From Prorocentrum cordatum (taxonomy: Eukaryota > Sar > Dinophyceae > Prorocentrales > Prorocentraceae), in the NCBI GenBank assembly GCA_963575745.1, contig CAUYUJ010007269.1, positions 167,501 through 231,500 of the forward strand: a stretch of DNA of 64,000 nucleotides. Reading direction: 5' to 3'. Below the pieces are notes generated by a model. It made no database searches and had not been told where the DNA came from. It was given only the letters and a program-made list of their open reading frames with translations. Below are positions 53,866-64,000 of this stretch, one piece after another. A program made the translations under genes and the position numbers. Each line of letters begins with the position of its first letter. The first letter of the stretch is position 1.

Positions 53866-54580
53866 TCGATCGCACTGGCTCGCCCTCCTCGCCATCATGC
53901 TGGGAACCTCCGAAATCGGCGGTGGACAAACCTCCCTTTATGAAACCTCCCTTCATGAAAACGGCCAGGGACTGAAAACGACGGGCCTGGACCCGCAAAA
54001 ATGACGGCTGCAACGCCCTCTCGCGAACCGGAAACGGCCAATTCCTTAATCGACGTGTCAGGGTAGGAGGTCTGTCCTCCTACGACGATCAATCCTCTAT
54101 CCTCTATCCTCCTATCCTCCTCCTCCTCCTCGTCCTTCCGATTCCTCCGACAAAAGAAGCACCCTGGAACCTCCGGAAGAGCCGACTGGTCAGGCCGGGC
54201 CGCCGCGAGGACCTGTGCTGCGGGCGGGGCTCGGCGTCGGGCTCCGGCTCCACGGCGGGCTGCAAGGTGGGTAGGGGGCATTTTTTCATACATCGGATTT
54301 CTAAAAAGATAGGGTTTGTAATACATGGTTAATCAATGATAACATGTATCATGAACTCATCGTTGTTTAAACTACTAAATCCCTTCATGTGTAATACATG
54401 ATCCGCACGCGGGGCATGTATTAAAAACGGCAGTGTAAGGAGGAAGGGGAAGACGGGCGTCTTTTGAGCTCGACTCCGGAAAGTAAAACACGCGTGCTCC
54501 GCCTCCGCTTTCGTCCGAGGGTCGTCGGCGGGGGGGCAGGCGACGAGGAACGACAACAACAATTAAGGGTTCCGCGGCCC
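53866..54580. other. Unassigned
   Basis: CCTCCCTTNATGAAA is duplicated at 53932-53958. An open minus frame (54326-53895) contains LIVVGGQTSYPDTSIKELAV but nothing recognisable. Confidence 0.3.
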
Positions 54581-54584
54581 AGGG

Positions 54585-54640
54585 GCGTCGTCGTCGTCGT
54601 AATCGTCGTCGTCGTCGTCGACGTTGTCATCGTCGTGCCC
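54585..54640. repeat. (CGT)n run
   Basis: CGTCGTCGTCGTAATCGTCGTCGT. Confidence 0.93.
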
Positions 54641-54704
54641 TGGCAGCGCCGAAATCCATCGAGAGCAGCAGCGGGGGAACAAGAGCAGTTTTGATGAGAA
54701 GAGG

Positions 54705-54915
54705 GAGTAGGAGGAGGAGGAGGAGGAGGAGGAGGAGGAGGAGGAGGAGGAGGAGGAGGAAACAGGAGGAGGAGGAGGCGGAGGAGGCGGAGGAGGAGGA
54801 GGAAGAGGAGGAGGAGGAGGAAGAGAAAAAGGTGGAGGAGGAGGAGGGGGAGGAGGAGGAGGGGGAGGAGGACGAGGAGGACGAGAAAGAAGAGAAGGAG
54901 AAGGAGGAGGGCCAG
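54705..54915. repeat. (GGA)n tract
   Basis: Long GGAGGA polypurine run with A-rich interruptions. It ends about 60 bases before the LTR retrotransposon. Confidence 0.96.
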
Positions 54916-54973
54916 GGGCTGCGGCCCAAAGGCCACAGGAGGTCACGACGCGGCGATTCTCGCCAGGAGTAAC

Positions 54974-55102
54974 TGTAGCGATAATGATAAACAGGTTTTG
55001 CTTTGCTAGAGCAAGAAGGACCTACGGACACAACTGCATGAATACCACATCACCTAACTCCTGCATGGGGGGTCCTCAGGGCCCAACAAACTACACCGCG
55101 CA
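54974..55102 (-). repeat. 3' LTR (129 bp)
   Basis: From TGTAGCGATAATGATAAACA to AACTACACCGCGCA on the + strand. Shares GGACCTACGGACACAACTGC exactly with the other LTR. Confidence 0.88.
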
Positions 55103-55599
55103 ACGTGCCCCCTTGGAATGCCGACGGCGGGTGCCGACTCGGAATGTCAGCCCAATTCATGTACTGATGAGGTCCCCCCTTGCTAAATCAATGGCTTCGA
55201 AGCTCACATTGGTACTGCAGAGCGCCCAAGGGGGAAACAACAGCTCAGCACAGAATAGTGCAAATACTCTCGGCTGGAGCTCAGAATCACGCAGCCGCTC
55301 AAGGACCTTCAACCCTGAACTCCAAAAGACAAGCGTCCGTCCTCCGGCCCTGTACGAGCAAATGAGGGGTTGGAGGCACGTCGGCCCCAGATATGCTGCT
55401 CCTTGCAAAAAGCTCTGCGCGACTGTTCTGCCAGTGCCTTGAAACGCGGAGTAGCGCACCACCAAGTGTAAGTGGTCTGGGACTGAGTGGCCACGCTACG
55501 ACTGGACCTAGTTTCTTCCGTCGGGCTCGTACTCTCTGCAACCAGCGTTCACGCGTAAGCTCAGTGGTCCGAGGAGCTCTCCAACACGCGAGACTTAGC

Positions 55600-58500
55600 A
55601 AGCCAGTATCCTACTCGACAGCGGACTGCCACCACTACCGCAATCCTAACAAAAATCGGCGCAATGTGGGATCCCCGGCCGCTAGCCTCAGCAGCTGAAT
55701 GCAAGGGGCAGGCCTTGATGTCGTAGTAGTACCCGTCCGTCGCGACGCCCTCCGTCTGTTGCAAGAGAGCCGCTGTCGTGATCGCGCGGGGGCAGGCGCC
55801 CAGGCAGCCAACCCGCGGGCTCGACCCGCCCGCGCGACCCCCCCAGCTCGCGGTTTGCGTCCGCGTAGATGCCGCTCGCGAGCCTGAGAAAATCTCCACT
55901 CCAAGGATCTTCGCGCTCAAGTCCGCGATGTTCTGATCCGTGCTGACCGCGCCAAAGTCCACGAACTTCCGCGCGATAGCCTGATGGAGCCAGACCACCC
56001 GCGCATCCGGGCCCCTGACCCTGCCAACTCCCCCGCGGCGCGCGATCCCTCAGGCGGCCGACGAGTCGGCCAGGGGCGTCGCCGCCACGGTGAACCCAAC
56101 GGACTCCAACAAGGACTTGAAATAACAATGGCCCCTCCGCCACCGCGGTAGCCGCGCGGTACTCGGCAACGCCAGAACTTGTCGCGACGATGGGCTGGCG
56201 CCTCGGACCTCGTCGACCTCGACGACCTCGATCTTGCCACTCGACTGGGACATCCTGGTCTGCAGGTCGCCCGCCCTGTCGCTGTCCGCGTGCCCGATCT
56301 GCCCCCCGAGATCTGGCTTCGGCAGCCAGTTCATCACACTCCGGGTGCCCATGAGGCACCTGACCAGCCTCTCCAGCGCGGTGAACGCCCCCGCCGTCGG
56401 GCCCGACAGCATCCTGCCGAGCAGGCTGACCTCGCACTGGGCATCGGCCCTGTCCTGCACGTAGTACATCAGCGCCCCCCCGCGCGCGAACGATAGATGC
56501 TCGCCTGTTCTGGGCCCGGCAAAAAAGTGGAGTACATGAGCGCTTTGTGCGCCGGCACCCCCGGTTCGCCTGGAGCTCCGCGCCGGGCTCGAACGTCGTC
56601 TCGAGACGCTCCAGGTGCTCGCAGGCGACGCCGAGCTCGTAGATCTCGCTGCCACTGGAGGCACGCACCTGCCTGAGCTCGTCGCGGAAGGCTTCCAGCA
56701 GCTCTCTCCTCCCAGCCAGGTGCAAATCGTGCGCGTGCAGCTCGACCATCAGCTCCCGATCGGGGTCGTAAAAGAACTGGGGGCCACCTCGCGCCTGTTA
56801 ATGTTCATCCGGTCCGCCAGCACCCCCGCCATGTGGCATGTCCACCCCAAGGCCGCCGTGCGCCTGCCAGGCATATGCTTCCTGAGCTTCCAGTGGATGT
56901 CCGCGCTCTTGCCCTGCGCCCTGAGCCGCTCCAAGTACTCGGGCGGCGGGTTCACCGCGGCGCCCGCCGTCTCGGGAGCCCGGTAGAACGCGTCAGCGGC
57001 GTCCACCGTCAAAACCTCGAAATCCCGCTTGAGCGCCGCGAAGTCGATCAGCCTGTTCGATATAGCCGACTCCGATTTCTGGATGTCCTCGCCGACTCCG
57101 TGGTCGAGGAGGTTCTGCAAGTGCTCTTCAGTGAACCGCGAAGCCAGCTCGTTCTGCGGGTCCACGTCGAACATGTTCTCGCTTGGTCCTGCGTCTCCTC
57201 GGGAACGTCTTCCCAAAAAACGTCGGCCGCGTCGTCGGTGGTCGACGTCGAGGGCGTGGACCGCTGCCACTCGGGCCTGCTCGCCCTCGGCTGCCTCTGC
57301 TGCTGGCGAGATCTCTCGCATGGCCGCCATCGGAGGCGCCCCCGTGGCCTGGTCGCTCGCCGCGGGCAGACCTGGCCCGGCCCGTCTGGAGAACCTCTCG
57401 TGGAACCAGCCCGCGCGCCGCATCGGCCGCGACCAAATGGGCATGCTCGCCGTGACCCTCGCGCCGTGCCGCGTTTCCACGTCTAGCTTCAGCGCCCGGG
57501 TCTGGCCCTCGACGAAATTGGCCGCCGCCTCAGCTGGGTCGGAGGTGGCGACGTGCTTCGGCGTGAGCTCGGGGGCCACCTTGGCCCCCGGCGCCTCGAC
57601 CACGCCGTCTAGGATGGCCCTGGAAGCTGGCTCGGGGTCGGTCCTGACCCGCGCCTTGCCCGTCTCCAGTCAACCGCTCGACGCCCGCGCTCGCGCCGGG
57701 CGAGGCCGCCTTGGAGGGGCGAGGAATTGCAGCGACAGCCCCCGTGTCCGAGCTGAGCGCCACGAGCGCGGTGGCGTAGAGGTCCTCCGTCTTCGCGAGG
57801 TTGCCGCCCTCGTCCCCAGTCTTGCAGAAGCCGAAATCAAAGCTGATGAGCGGAGGCTCCTGCTCTGCCTCCTGCAGGGGGCGCTGCGGGGGGCGCGTCT
57901 GGCGCCTTGCCCATGACGCACTCGTCGCACCAGGGTGCTGGCGGCGGGCGGGCGCTCTCCTCCCCAGCGCTGGGAGCCTCGGGGACTGGCGGCCCCGTTG
58001 GTTCGACTGGGTCGCGCTGGGTCCTGAGCTCCTCGCGACGCGCCGGGCGGCGCGCTCCTTCTCGGCCTGACTCCGTCCGTAGGCCGCTTCGGCCACGATG
58101 GGCCACTCCCGCAGCTCGGCCTTCACGCCGTCGATCGGCTGGAACAGCTCGCGCAGACGCGGCCCGACCGAGCCCTCAGCCGTGAAGACCGGCGCCGTGG
58201 CCGTCTGCTGCGCGGGCAAACCATGGGTCGGAGGCCCGCCCCAGGGTTGCTGCACTGCGCCGCCGCGCCTGCCAGGGCCCTGCAGCGCCTCTTCCCAGGC
58301 CCCGCGGAAGTGATCGGGGGTCTGAGGCTGTTCCTCTCGAGCTCGAGCTGCAAGTTGCGGTGGCCCCTCGCCATCAAGAGCCCGTCCTCCATGCCCAGGT
58401 TGAAGCGGAAGCCCTGCCTCAGCTGCTTCCGCATGCTCAGCAGGTCGTCGTTCGCGTCAGCCATCAGCATGTCCGCCGTCGCCTTCGCGCCCTCTGCCAT

Positions 58501-59694
58501 AATCATCTCGACTCCGCGAAGGCCCGCCGTCGGTAGCGGATTGCGCTGCGCGTCAAGCTTCGGCGCCGTCGGAGCCTCCGCAACGGGGGCGTGGGGGGCG
58601 ATCTTCGGTCAACACAGGTGGTCGTCGCTGCCCGAGTCGATCAACGCCGAGGCGCCGACCTTCGCCACGGAGCCCTCGCCCTTGGCAGTGATATCGAAGA
58701 CCCAAGCCTCGCCGTCCTCGTACGTCTCGTCGTGGTAGCCGGCAACGCCGAGGAGGCGGCTGCGTCCGAGACCGCCCTTGGGCCAGCAGGTTGCTGCGAG
58801 GCCTTCTCGTTGCAGAGCCGCTTGCGGCAGTCGACCCGCTTGTGGCCCCACTTGTGGCACTAGCAGCATTCGCCGTCGAAGTAATTGTTGCCAACTCCCT
58901 GACCACTCGGCTGGCCTCCACGCCCAGTTCCTGTCTCACCTCCGTCCTTCGTCGTCCTCTTTGTCTCGGCACCCTGGCCATCGTACTGTCCACCTTTATT
59001 GCCGTCCATGCCGAGCCTGCCGCCAGCCTTGCCACCAGCCTTGCTGCTGGCCTTGCCGCCGTAGGTCACGTCGTCCACCTGCGTCGGAGCGGGGCCCGTG
59101 CCAGTAGCGACAGTGTTGAAGGTGCGGCCATGGCTGAAAAAACCTCGGATGTGGCTGCGGGCCGCCGCGAACGCGAACTTGCCATCCTCCGGCGCGTGCT
59201 CCAACGACACGGCCGATGTCCAAAACAACCTCTCCACTCTGATCCGTGTGCTCGGCCACGTTTGCTTCCCAGGCCGCGAAGGACTGAAACAAATCGGCCC
59301 CCGCCTCGCGATATTTGGCCCACTTGTCCTGCGATTTCAGCATGAAGCGAAACATGGCCGTCCACCCGTTGCCAGTCCTACTCCTGTGCTCTTCCTTCTG
59401 CTGCCCCCACGCCTCCAGGCCGCTCTTGCGCGATAGCTTGGCCACGCCCATGGCCTTACCGTCGCACCGCATGATCAGCAAGTGCAACAAACTCGCGCTG
59501 AACTGAACCGCTCTCTCGCCGAGCTGGTCGTTGGTGACGGGATTCCTGCTCGTCGCCGCCGCCATCACCCGGTCCTCGAGCCCGAGGAGCGCCGTGTAGG
59601 CCTCGAACCTCAAGCACCAATCTCCCCAGCGTTCGTCCGTGCCGTCGAACCGCTGCAGCCCCATGTCCGTCCGCACATCGACGACATCTCCCAT
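55600..59694 (-). pseudogene. Copia gag-pol polyprotein, multiply broken
   Basis: ATG at 59694 (MGDVVDVRTDMGLQRFDGTD) opens a gag with RWGDWCLRFEAYTALLG, the start of copia gag domains. A CCHC knuckle (58868-58827; CC*CHKWGHKRVDC) has TAG at its third position. Protease ALIDSGSDDHLC (DSG codons 58638-58630) is followed at once by TGA (58611-58609). Integrase: WCDECVMGKAPD near 57930 and LISFDFGFCKT near 57840. RT: VLTVDAADAFYRAP near 57000 and KLRKHMPGRRTAALGW. The active-site loop reads VELHAHDLHLAG (56749-56711), where HxDD or YVDD is usual, so one catalytic Asp is His. RNase H: HADSDRAGDLQTRMSQSSG near 56290 and ATSSGVAEYRAA; the end has VSTDQNIADLSAKILG near 55930. Frames switch near 59200, 58770, 57930, 57600, 56750 and 56580. 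The polyprotein would have made the element's capsid and enzymes. Confidence 0.85.
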
Positions 59695-59755
59695 AGCACC
59701 CGCCGTGGCTGCCGGAGGGGAAATACAGCGTGACCCAGGTCCCGTGGACCAACGG

Positions 59756-59774
59756 AACCCAGGTTCCGCTACCA
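59756..59774 (-). other. Primer-binding site of the copia element
   Basis: Directly after the 5' LTR (minus strand) comes TGGTAGCGGAACCTGGGTT. It starts TGG, complementary to a tRNA CCA end, and its complement reads like a tRNA T-arm/acceptor 3' side (AACCCAGG then TTCCGCTACCA). The tRNA identity is not determined. Confidence 0.7.
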
Positions 59775-59903
59775 TGCAGCGATAATGAAAAGCATGTTTT
59801 CTTTCGCTGGAGCGACAAGGACCTACGGACACAACTGCATGAGTGCACGCATCATCTATCTCCTGAATGGGGGGCCCTCTGGGCCCAGTAACTACACCGC
59901 GCA
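59775..59903 (-). repeat. 5' LTR (129 bp)
   Basis: From TGCAGCGATAATGAAAAGCA to AACTACACCGCGCA on the + strand. Same length and ends as the 3' LTR; substitutions are concentrated in the middle. Confidence 0.88.
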
Positions 59904-61202
59904 ACAGTAGCACACGCTGCAGGGGAGCTGCACGGGCACGCGTGCCACGCGCGCTTCGGAGAGCAAGGAAGCGCCACACCGCTGCCCAAAAAGAAGCGCT
60001 GCATCTGGGGGGCTGGAACTGCGCGCGCCGAAATAACCACCTGTGTGGGGAAGGGGGGGGAATGGGAGCCGCACACATACATATATACACACATACACAC
60101 AAAGGTATGCGGGCCTGCGCCCGAGTTCTAGTGTCAATGGCTTGTTGAAGGCCTCCCGCTCGCGAGTCGAACCCTAAGAATGCTACTGCGCGTGCTGGCA
60201 ATTGTGCGAACGTGGTTCACAGTCTCCAGTCCGCGAGAATGGAGGAGTGACCAGAAACAGGCGGGAGAAACCAAATTCAAATCGATGAGTTGGATCCTGC
60301 ACATGAGAGTTATACACAGGTGTATTGATACGGACATGCATGCACAAATTTCTCTATACTTATATATATATATACATATGACCATCCACCCCTCTCTCTC
60401 TCATTATCATTCTACCTTCACTCTCCAAGTGTCTCCATCTCACCCTGCGCATCTCTATTACCCCACTCCCCCTCGCAGACTGCATCTTACTTTGCGCCTC
60501 TCTGCCCCCTCCCCTGAAATCCGACGCAGCGAAACAATTGCAACATCCTAAACATTCACGCCCGGAGCCCTAAACCCAATGTTTCTGCGTCAATCTTCAG
60601 CCGGACCGATCTGCGAGGGCTCCGGCCCTTGAAACTCCCAGCTGGAAAAACATGCGACGCCAGGATCTCCGGGTCTGTTCCTCTTTCCCCCCTCTCCCGC
60701 CCGCTCCCCCCGAACCAGAATCAGCTGGCACCCGGCCTCTGGACCGCTCGGGGGGCCACCCTCCCGACCAGCTCTCCGAACCACGTCCAGCCGAGGGCGA
60801 CGAGCCCCCCCCCCCCCCCCGAACGGCCGAGGACCTGACGGCCACGGGGCCTGGAACGTGCCTCCCAACGCTCTGAATCAAGCAGTGGCGAAGCGTCCTG
60901 GCTTGCCTACAAGCTCACCGAAGAATGCTCTGACAACCTCTTGTGGTTCGCGCGTAATGCTCTTAGAACTTTGCTGGCTGGGACTGTCTTGTGTGAAAAC
61001 ATAAGCTTTATGTTCTGAGGACATGTTTTCATGATTCGAACAGCCTGTGGCCTGCGAGCATGCCGTGGTATACGGTAGGCCTATAGAAACTGCCAGGACA
61101 CTCGGTCCCTGCTCAGAAGAAGACTGGCCGTCGTGTTTTTGTTCGCGACGCCGGCGCTTGGAATGCCCCCCTCAACAAACACGGCTGCCGGACCAGCCCA
61201 GG
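59904..61202. other. Unassigned; short AT microsatellites
   Basis: CATACACACA and TATATATATATA runs near 60075-60105 and 60360-60375. 60380-60520 is pyrimidine-rich, 60805-60820 is a C run. No exon supported. Confidence 0.4.
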
Positions 61203-61210
61203 ACTGCACC

Positions 61211-61358
61211 AGGGCTGAACCTAAACGGTGTCTTCCGTTTTCGTTTTCGATTTTCTTCGTTCTTCCTCGTTTTGTCTTCCATCCGCCTTCACCGCAAAAC
61301 GAAGCCGAAACGAAAACGGCCCACGAGATCGCAAGAGCACCGCTTAGGTCCAGCCCAG
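61211..61358. mobile_element. Short TIR element, family D
   Basis: 148 bp. The left end is CAGGGCTGAACCTAAACGGT; the right end, read on the other strand, is CTGGGCTGGACCTAAGCGGT. Pairing continues inward with CCGTTTTCGTTTTCG, with a 13-base insertion in the right arm. Flanked by GACTGCAC (61203-61210) and GAATGCAC (61359-61366), an 8 bp duplication with one difference. Single copy in the window; no coding content. Confidence 0.75.
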
Positions 61359-61369
61359 GAATGCACCAC

Positions 61370-61895
61370 GTGACCAGAAATCCGCGGCGGATCCAGCCGT
61401 GGCGACGAGGACACCCACAGGAGGCCTCCAACAGAAGTACACACGTCAGGCAGCGTGTAGGTCCCAGAGGGTTCCTCCCACTCGTAGCGTCGTGGCAAAA
61501 CGTGTGGCACGGGCTGTTGATGTGCAAAGTTGGGACTCCGCGGACCAGTACTGGGCTCTGAGGTCCTCGAAAGACGACTCAACATGAAGAGCCAGCATCC
61601 GGAAGACACCGACTAGAAATCGATCTCTCTGGGGGGGGGAGGCGTTGCGACAAGAAAACACGACTTGGGGAACCCCATGTCCTTCCTCCGCAACGGGCCG
61701 GACGAACGAGCGGAACGAAAACGCCGAGTTTCCTCTGGCGTGAGCTTCGTCTCAGGTGCGGCCGCCGACCCAGGTTCGAACGGGACGATGGCGGACAGCT
61801 TCTCCAAGTCCTCACCTGCGGGGCCAGCAGGGCGTCAGCGGGGGGGGAGGAGAAGGGAAGGAGGGGATGTGGGGAGGAGGGAGGAGAATGAGGGA
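61370..61895. other. Unassigned
   Basis: A minus frame at 61807-61613 (EKLSAIVPFEPGSAAAPETK, then LTPEETRRFRSARSSGPLRR), preceded by CCGCAG, looks exon-like but has no recognisable family. Confidence 0.3.
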
Positions 61896-61995
61896 GGAGG
61901 AGGAAAGGCGGGAGGAGGAGGGAGGGAGGACGAGGGAGGAGGAGGAGGAGGAGGAGGAGGAGGAGGAGGAGGAGGAGGAGGAGGAGGAGGCCCTC
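61896..61995. repeat. (GGA)n tract
   Basis: GGAGGA run, uninterrupted from about 61940. Confidence 0.95.
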
Positions 61996-62044
61996 CTCCT
62001 CACCAGGAGGGGCCTCCCCATGTGGAGATGCCTAGAACCGCCCA

Positions 62045-62265
62045 GTGAGCCCCCTGGGACATCCAGAAGCCTATCTCCTCCTCCCTCCCTCCTCCCCCTA
62101 CCCCTCCTCCAGTCATCTCCTCACCAGCCTGTTTCTTTCCTCCAACGGCGGACTGGACCGGTCGTGCCAGTCACCAACCAGGCACCGTTCCTGCTCCTCC
62201 TCCTCCTCCTCCTCCTTCTCCTCATCCTCCTCCTCCTCCTCATCCTCCTCTATCATCTATCCTAC
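62045..62265. repeat. Pyrimidine-rich with (TCC)n
   Basis: CTCCCTCC words, then TCC repeats at 62192-62260. Confidence 0.88.
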
Positions 62266-62444
62266 CTCGGTTCGGGGCCTGAGTTCTCCAGCTGTCTGCT
62301 CGGGCCCTGTGGTCTTCGAGCTGCCTGTTCGGGCGCTCAGGTCCGACAACCGTGAAGCTATCCGAGGGCACACGGGGAGCGCGCGCCTTGCCGTGTCGTC
62401 CTCCTCCTCCTCCTCCTGATCCTCCTACTCACGCTCTGTTGCAG

Positions 62445-62600
62445 ATGATCCACCTGTGGGGGCGCTCCACGACTGGATCCTCGACTCGGACCCTTTGGAG
62501 ACTAGGTCACCCGCAGGAGCCCGAAACCGCGTGCACATCGAGCTCCAAAGTCGGGGTCAGGGGGTCGTGAATTCCTTGGGGCCTCAGGGAGCGGAAAGAT
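62445..62600 (+). CDS. Exon candidate, unrecognised
   Basis: A polypyrimidine (TCC)n stretch ending TCTGTTGCAG is followed by an open plus-strand frame encoding DDPPVGALHDWILDSDPLET, then RNRVHIELQSRGQGVVNSLG, to TAA near 62600. Classical acceptor layout and balanced composition suggest a terminal exon; upstream exons were not found and no domain is recognised. Confidence 0.35.
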
Positions 62601-62774
62601 AATGGTGCTGCTCGCCGCATGCGACGCTACGCACAAGTTCTCGGGCGAGTAGAAGTGGCAGAGGCCGCGAGTGTCCAAAGCGACGTAGGCCAAGGAGGCT
62701 GTTCGAACTGATCCCTTGGCACGGGCGAAACGGGTGCTCACCACCCCATACACTCGCAGAGTGACATGGTTACA

Positions 62775-62953
62775 CGCCGGTCGGAAGAAGTAGGTAGAAA
62801 CATGAAGTAGGAAGGCGGGAAAAGTGGATTGGGTCCAGGCCCCGCCAGAGAACAACAAAGCACAGCAAATACATGTCGATTCTTGAAGTAGGAAGGCGCT
62901 TGAAGTAGATTGGGATCTGGGAATCCACAAATACCTACTTTCAACGACCGGCG
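62775..62953. mobile_element. Short TIR element, family C, copy 2
   Basis: 179 bp. The left end CGCCGGTCGGAAGAAGTAGG and the right end, read on the other strand, CGCCGGTCGTTGAAAGTAGG form the TIR. Shares AACATGAAGTAGGAAGGC-type and GTAGATTGGGATCTGGGAA words with the copy at 5830-6003. No clear target duplication. Confidence 0.75.
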
Positions 62954-63690
62954 GGTACTCGTGACGGCCCTTTTCTCAGTCGCTGTAGGATTTCGCCACC
63001 AGGGGCACACGGGCCAGATGTTGCTCCGGCTGCACCCGTGGCCCGGAGAACGAGCCTCACAAAGTTCATCGCCGTATGCACGCGCAAAGGCATGGGGACT
63101 CACGGTGGCCCACTCCTACTGCGAGGGGCAAGTGTGTCTGTGTTTTTGTCCCTCCTGGAATTTAGACCCCTGATTCTAATACGCCCCGACAAATCGAGCA
63201 CTCATTTCGAATCTGGGGGCGGTGGTGCTGTCAGCATGCGGCTCTCGTCTGAGCGCCGCGCACGCTCGCCCTGAAAATGGCTCACAACATCAAGGATGGA
63301 GTCCGCTTCGTTTTCAACATGCGGCTCTCGCCTTTGCGCCGCGCGCATTCGTGTGCGTGTGCACGTTTCCAACAGTGAGGATGGGGCCAGGTTCGTTTCC
63401 AGTTGCGGTTATTGCTGGAAGCTTTCGTGACTTCCACAAGAGGAAGCTCCAACATGCAGCCCCATTACACGGATTGGAGTTGGCTCCTGTACAAACTCGC
63501 GCGTTTGACCTCCACAAAGCGCATACCCAGACCTTTTAAACTCTGCAGCTCTTACACACACGAGGGGACGTTATTTTCTGCGAAGCCGTGCTATCGTCCT
63601 AACCCGTCGAACTCGTATGTAAACGTAGTAATAAACGCACATATGCGTGAACACATACACGCATACACATGTTGGCCAGCGTGAGCCCGA
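62954..63690. other. Unassigned; small direct repeat
   Basis: CAGCATGCGGCTCTCGTCTG at 63232 and AACATGCGGCTCTCGCCTTT at 63317, each followed by GCGCCGCGC, are about 85 bases apart. No exon supported. Confidence 0.4.
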
Positions 63691-63694
63691 AACG

Positions 63695-64000
63695 GTGCGT
63701 CTCTGGCAACATGAATTGTGCATCAGATGTGGGCAATACACGTTGTGCAGTATGAGTGGTGACATGTATGGTGTGAAACCTCCGTGGCACAACCATATAT
63801 TGTGCAATATGAAGGGAACAAACCACGTGGTGCAATCCAGGCGGTGCAATACATGTTATGGAATGCAATATTTGTGTTGTGTGCGACAAAAAACGTTATC
63901 TACGTTGAGTTAGGTTGTGCAACCTCTTTGGTGCAATCTGTGTGGTGCAATCAATGTTGTATAATTTGTGGTGTGCAACCTATACCAGTCCAGGTGGAGC
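63695..64000. repeat. Degenerate TGTGGTGCAATCNATG repeat
   Basis: GTGGTGCAATCCAGGCGGTG, TTTGGTGCAATCTGTGTGGT and related ~16 bp words run to the window end, and probably beyond it. Similar to 4895-5032. Confidence 0.7.

Larger units (their letters stand above)
54974..59903 (-). mobile_element. Copia-type LTR retrotransposon, inactive
   Basis: A 4.93 kb element bounded by two 129 bp LTRs, each starting TG and ending CA. Domain order on the minus strand is gag, CCHC knuckle, protease, integrase, reverse transcriptase, RNase H, which is the Ty1/copia order (integrase before RT). The LTRs are about 80% alike by eye, with indels, so the insertion is old. A tRNA-type primer-binding site follows the 5' LTR. 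No clear target-site duplication remains (GTAAC at the left edge, ACAGT at the right). Stops and frameshifts break every domain. Confidence 0.88.

Noticed and set aside
58996-60201. Long minus-strand frame starting 5' of the copia gag, across the LTR
   Set aside because: The part above 59694 runs through the 5' LTR and flank; gag-like sequence begins at the ATG at 59694.

Overview
The window looks like nuclear DNA of a dinoflagellate. The strongest evidence is a genomic copy of the dinoflagellate spliced leader (20 of 22 bases matching the published consensus) just upstream of a minus-strand gene at 49.0 kb. GC-rich coding sequence, abundant polypurine/polypyrimidine tracts, dense unrelated satellites, several short inverted-repeat elements and decayed Pif1, LINE and copia copies all fit. 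I cannot name the species. No bacterial, organellar, rRNA or tRNA feature was recognised, and no CRISPR array.

Layout. 0-8 kb is repeats: a 64-73 bp tandem array, two copies of a short transposon (family A), a 15 bp and a ~145 bp array, and a 53 bp satellite. A decayed Pif1-like helicase lies at 9.9-9.0 kb (minus). 10-15.7 kb is satellites, hairpins and degenerate CCCAAGA-type arrays. A decayed LINE lies at 18.4-16.15 kb (minus). 22.0-19.2 kb (minus) holds exons that look like a PC-esterase/SGNH-type gene, with two copies of short element B between them. 22.3-27.7 kb has a third copy of element A, a one-helix exon candidate and a CGT-rich composite satellite.

27.7-32.2 kb (minus) carries an unrecognised two-exon gene (gene 1) whose 872-base intron is bounded by a 6-base direct repeat and contains two copies of a repeat. 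The same repeat also interrupts the second unrecognised gene (gene 2, 44.2-48.9 kb, minus), which has the spliced-leader relics. Between them lie a 3.3 kb nested block around an 18 bp minisatellite (32.7-36.0 kb) and a 2 kb palindrome-rich satellite (40.0-42.1 kb). 50.7-52.3 kb is a broken RNase H-bearing retroelement remnant. 54.97-59.90 kb is an old copia-type LTR retrotransposon with two 129 bp LTRs. The last 4 kb holds a fourth short element family (D), the second copy of element C and degenerate repeats.

How it fits together: almost every recognisable coding stretch lies on the minus strand and most are broken. Several breaks are single extra bases in homopolymers, so some may be assembly errors rather than decay. 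The region reads as gene-poor, transposon- and satellite-rich dinoflagellate DNA in which mRNA recycling (spliced-leader relics) and intron gain by element insertion can both be seen. Exon borders are approximate unless stated.
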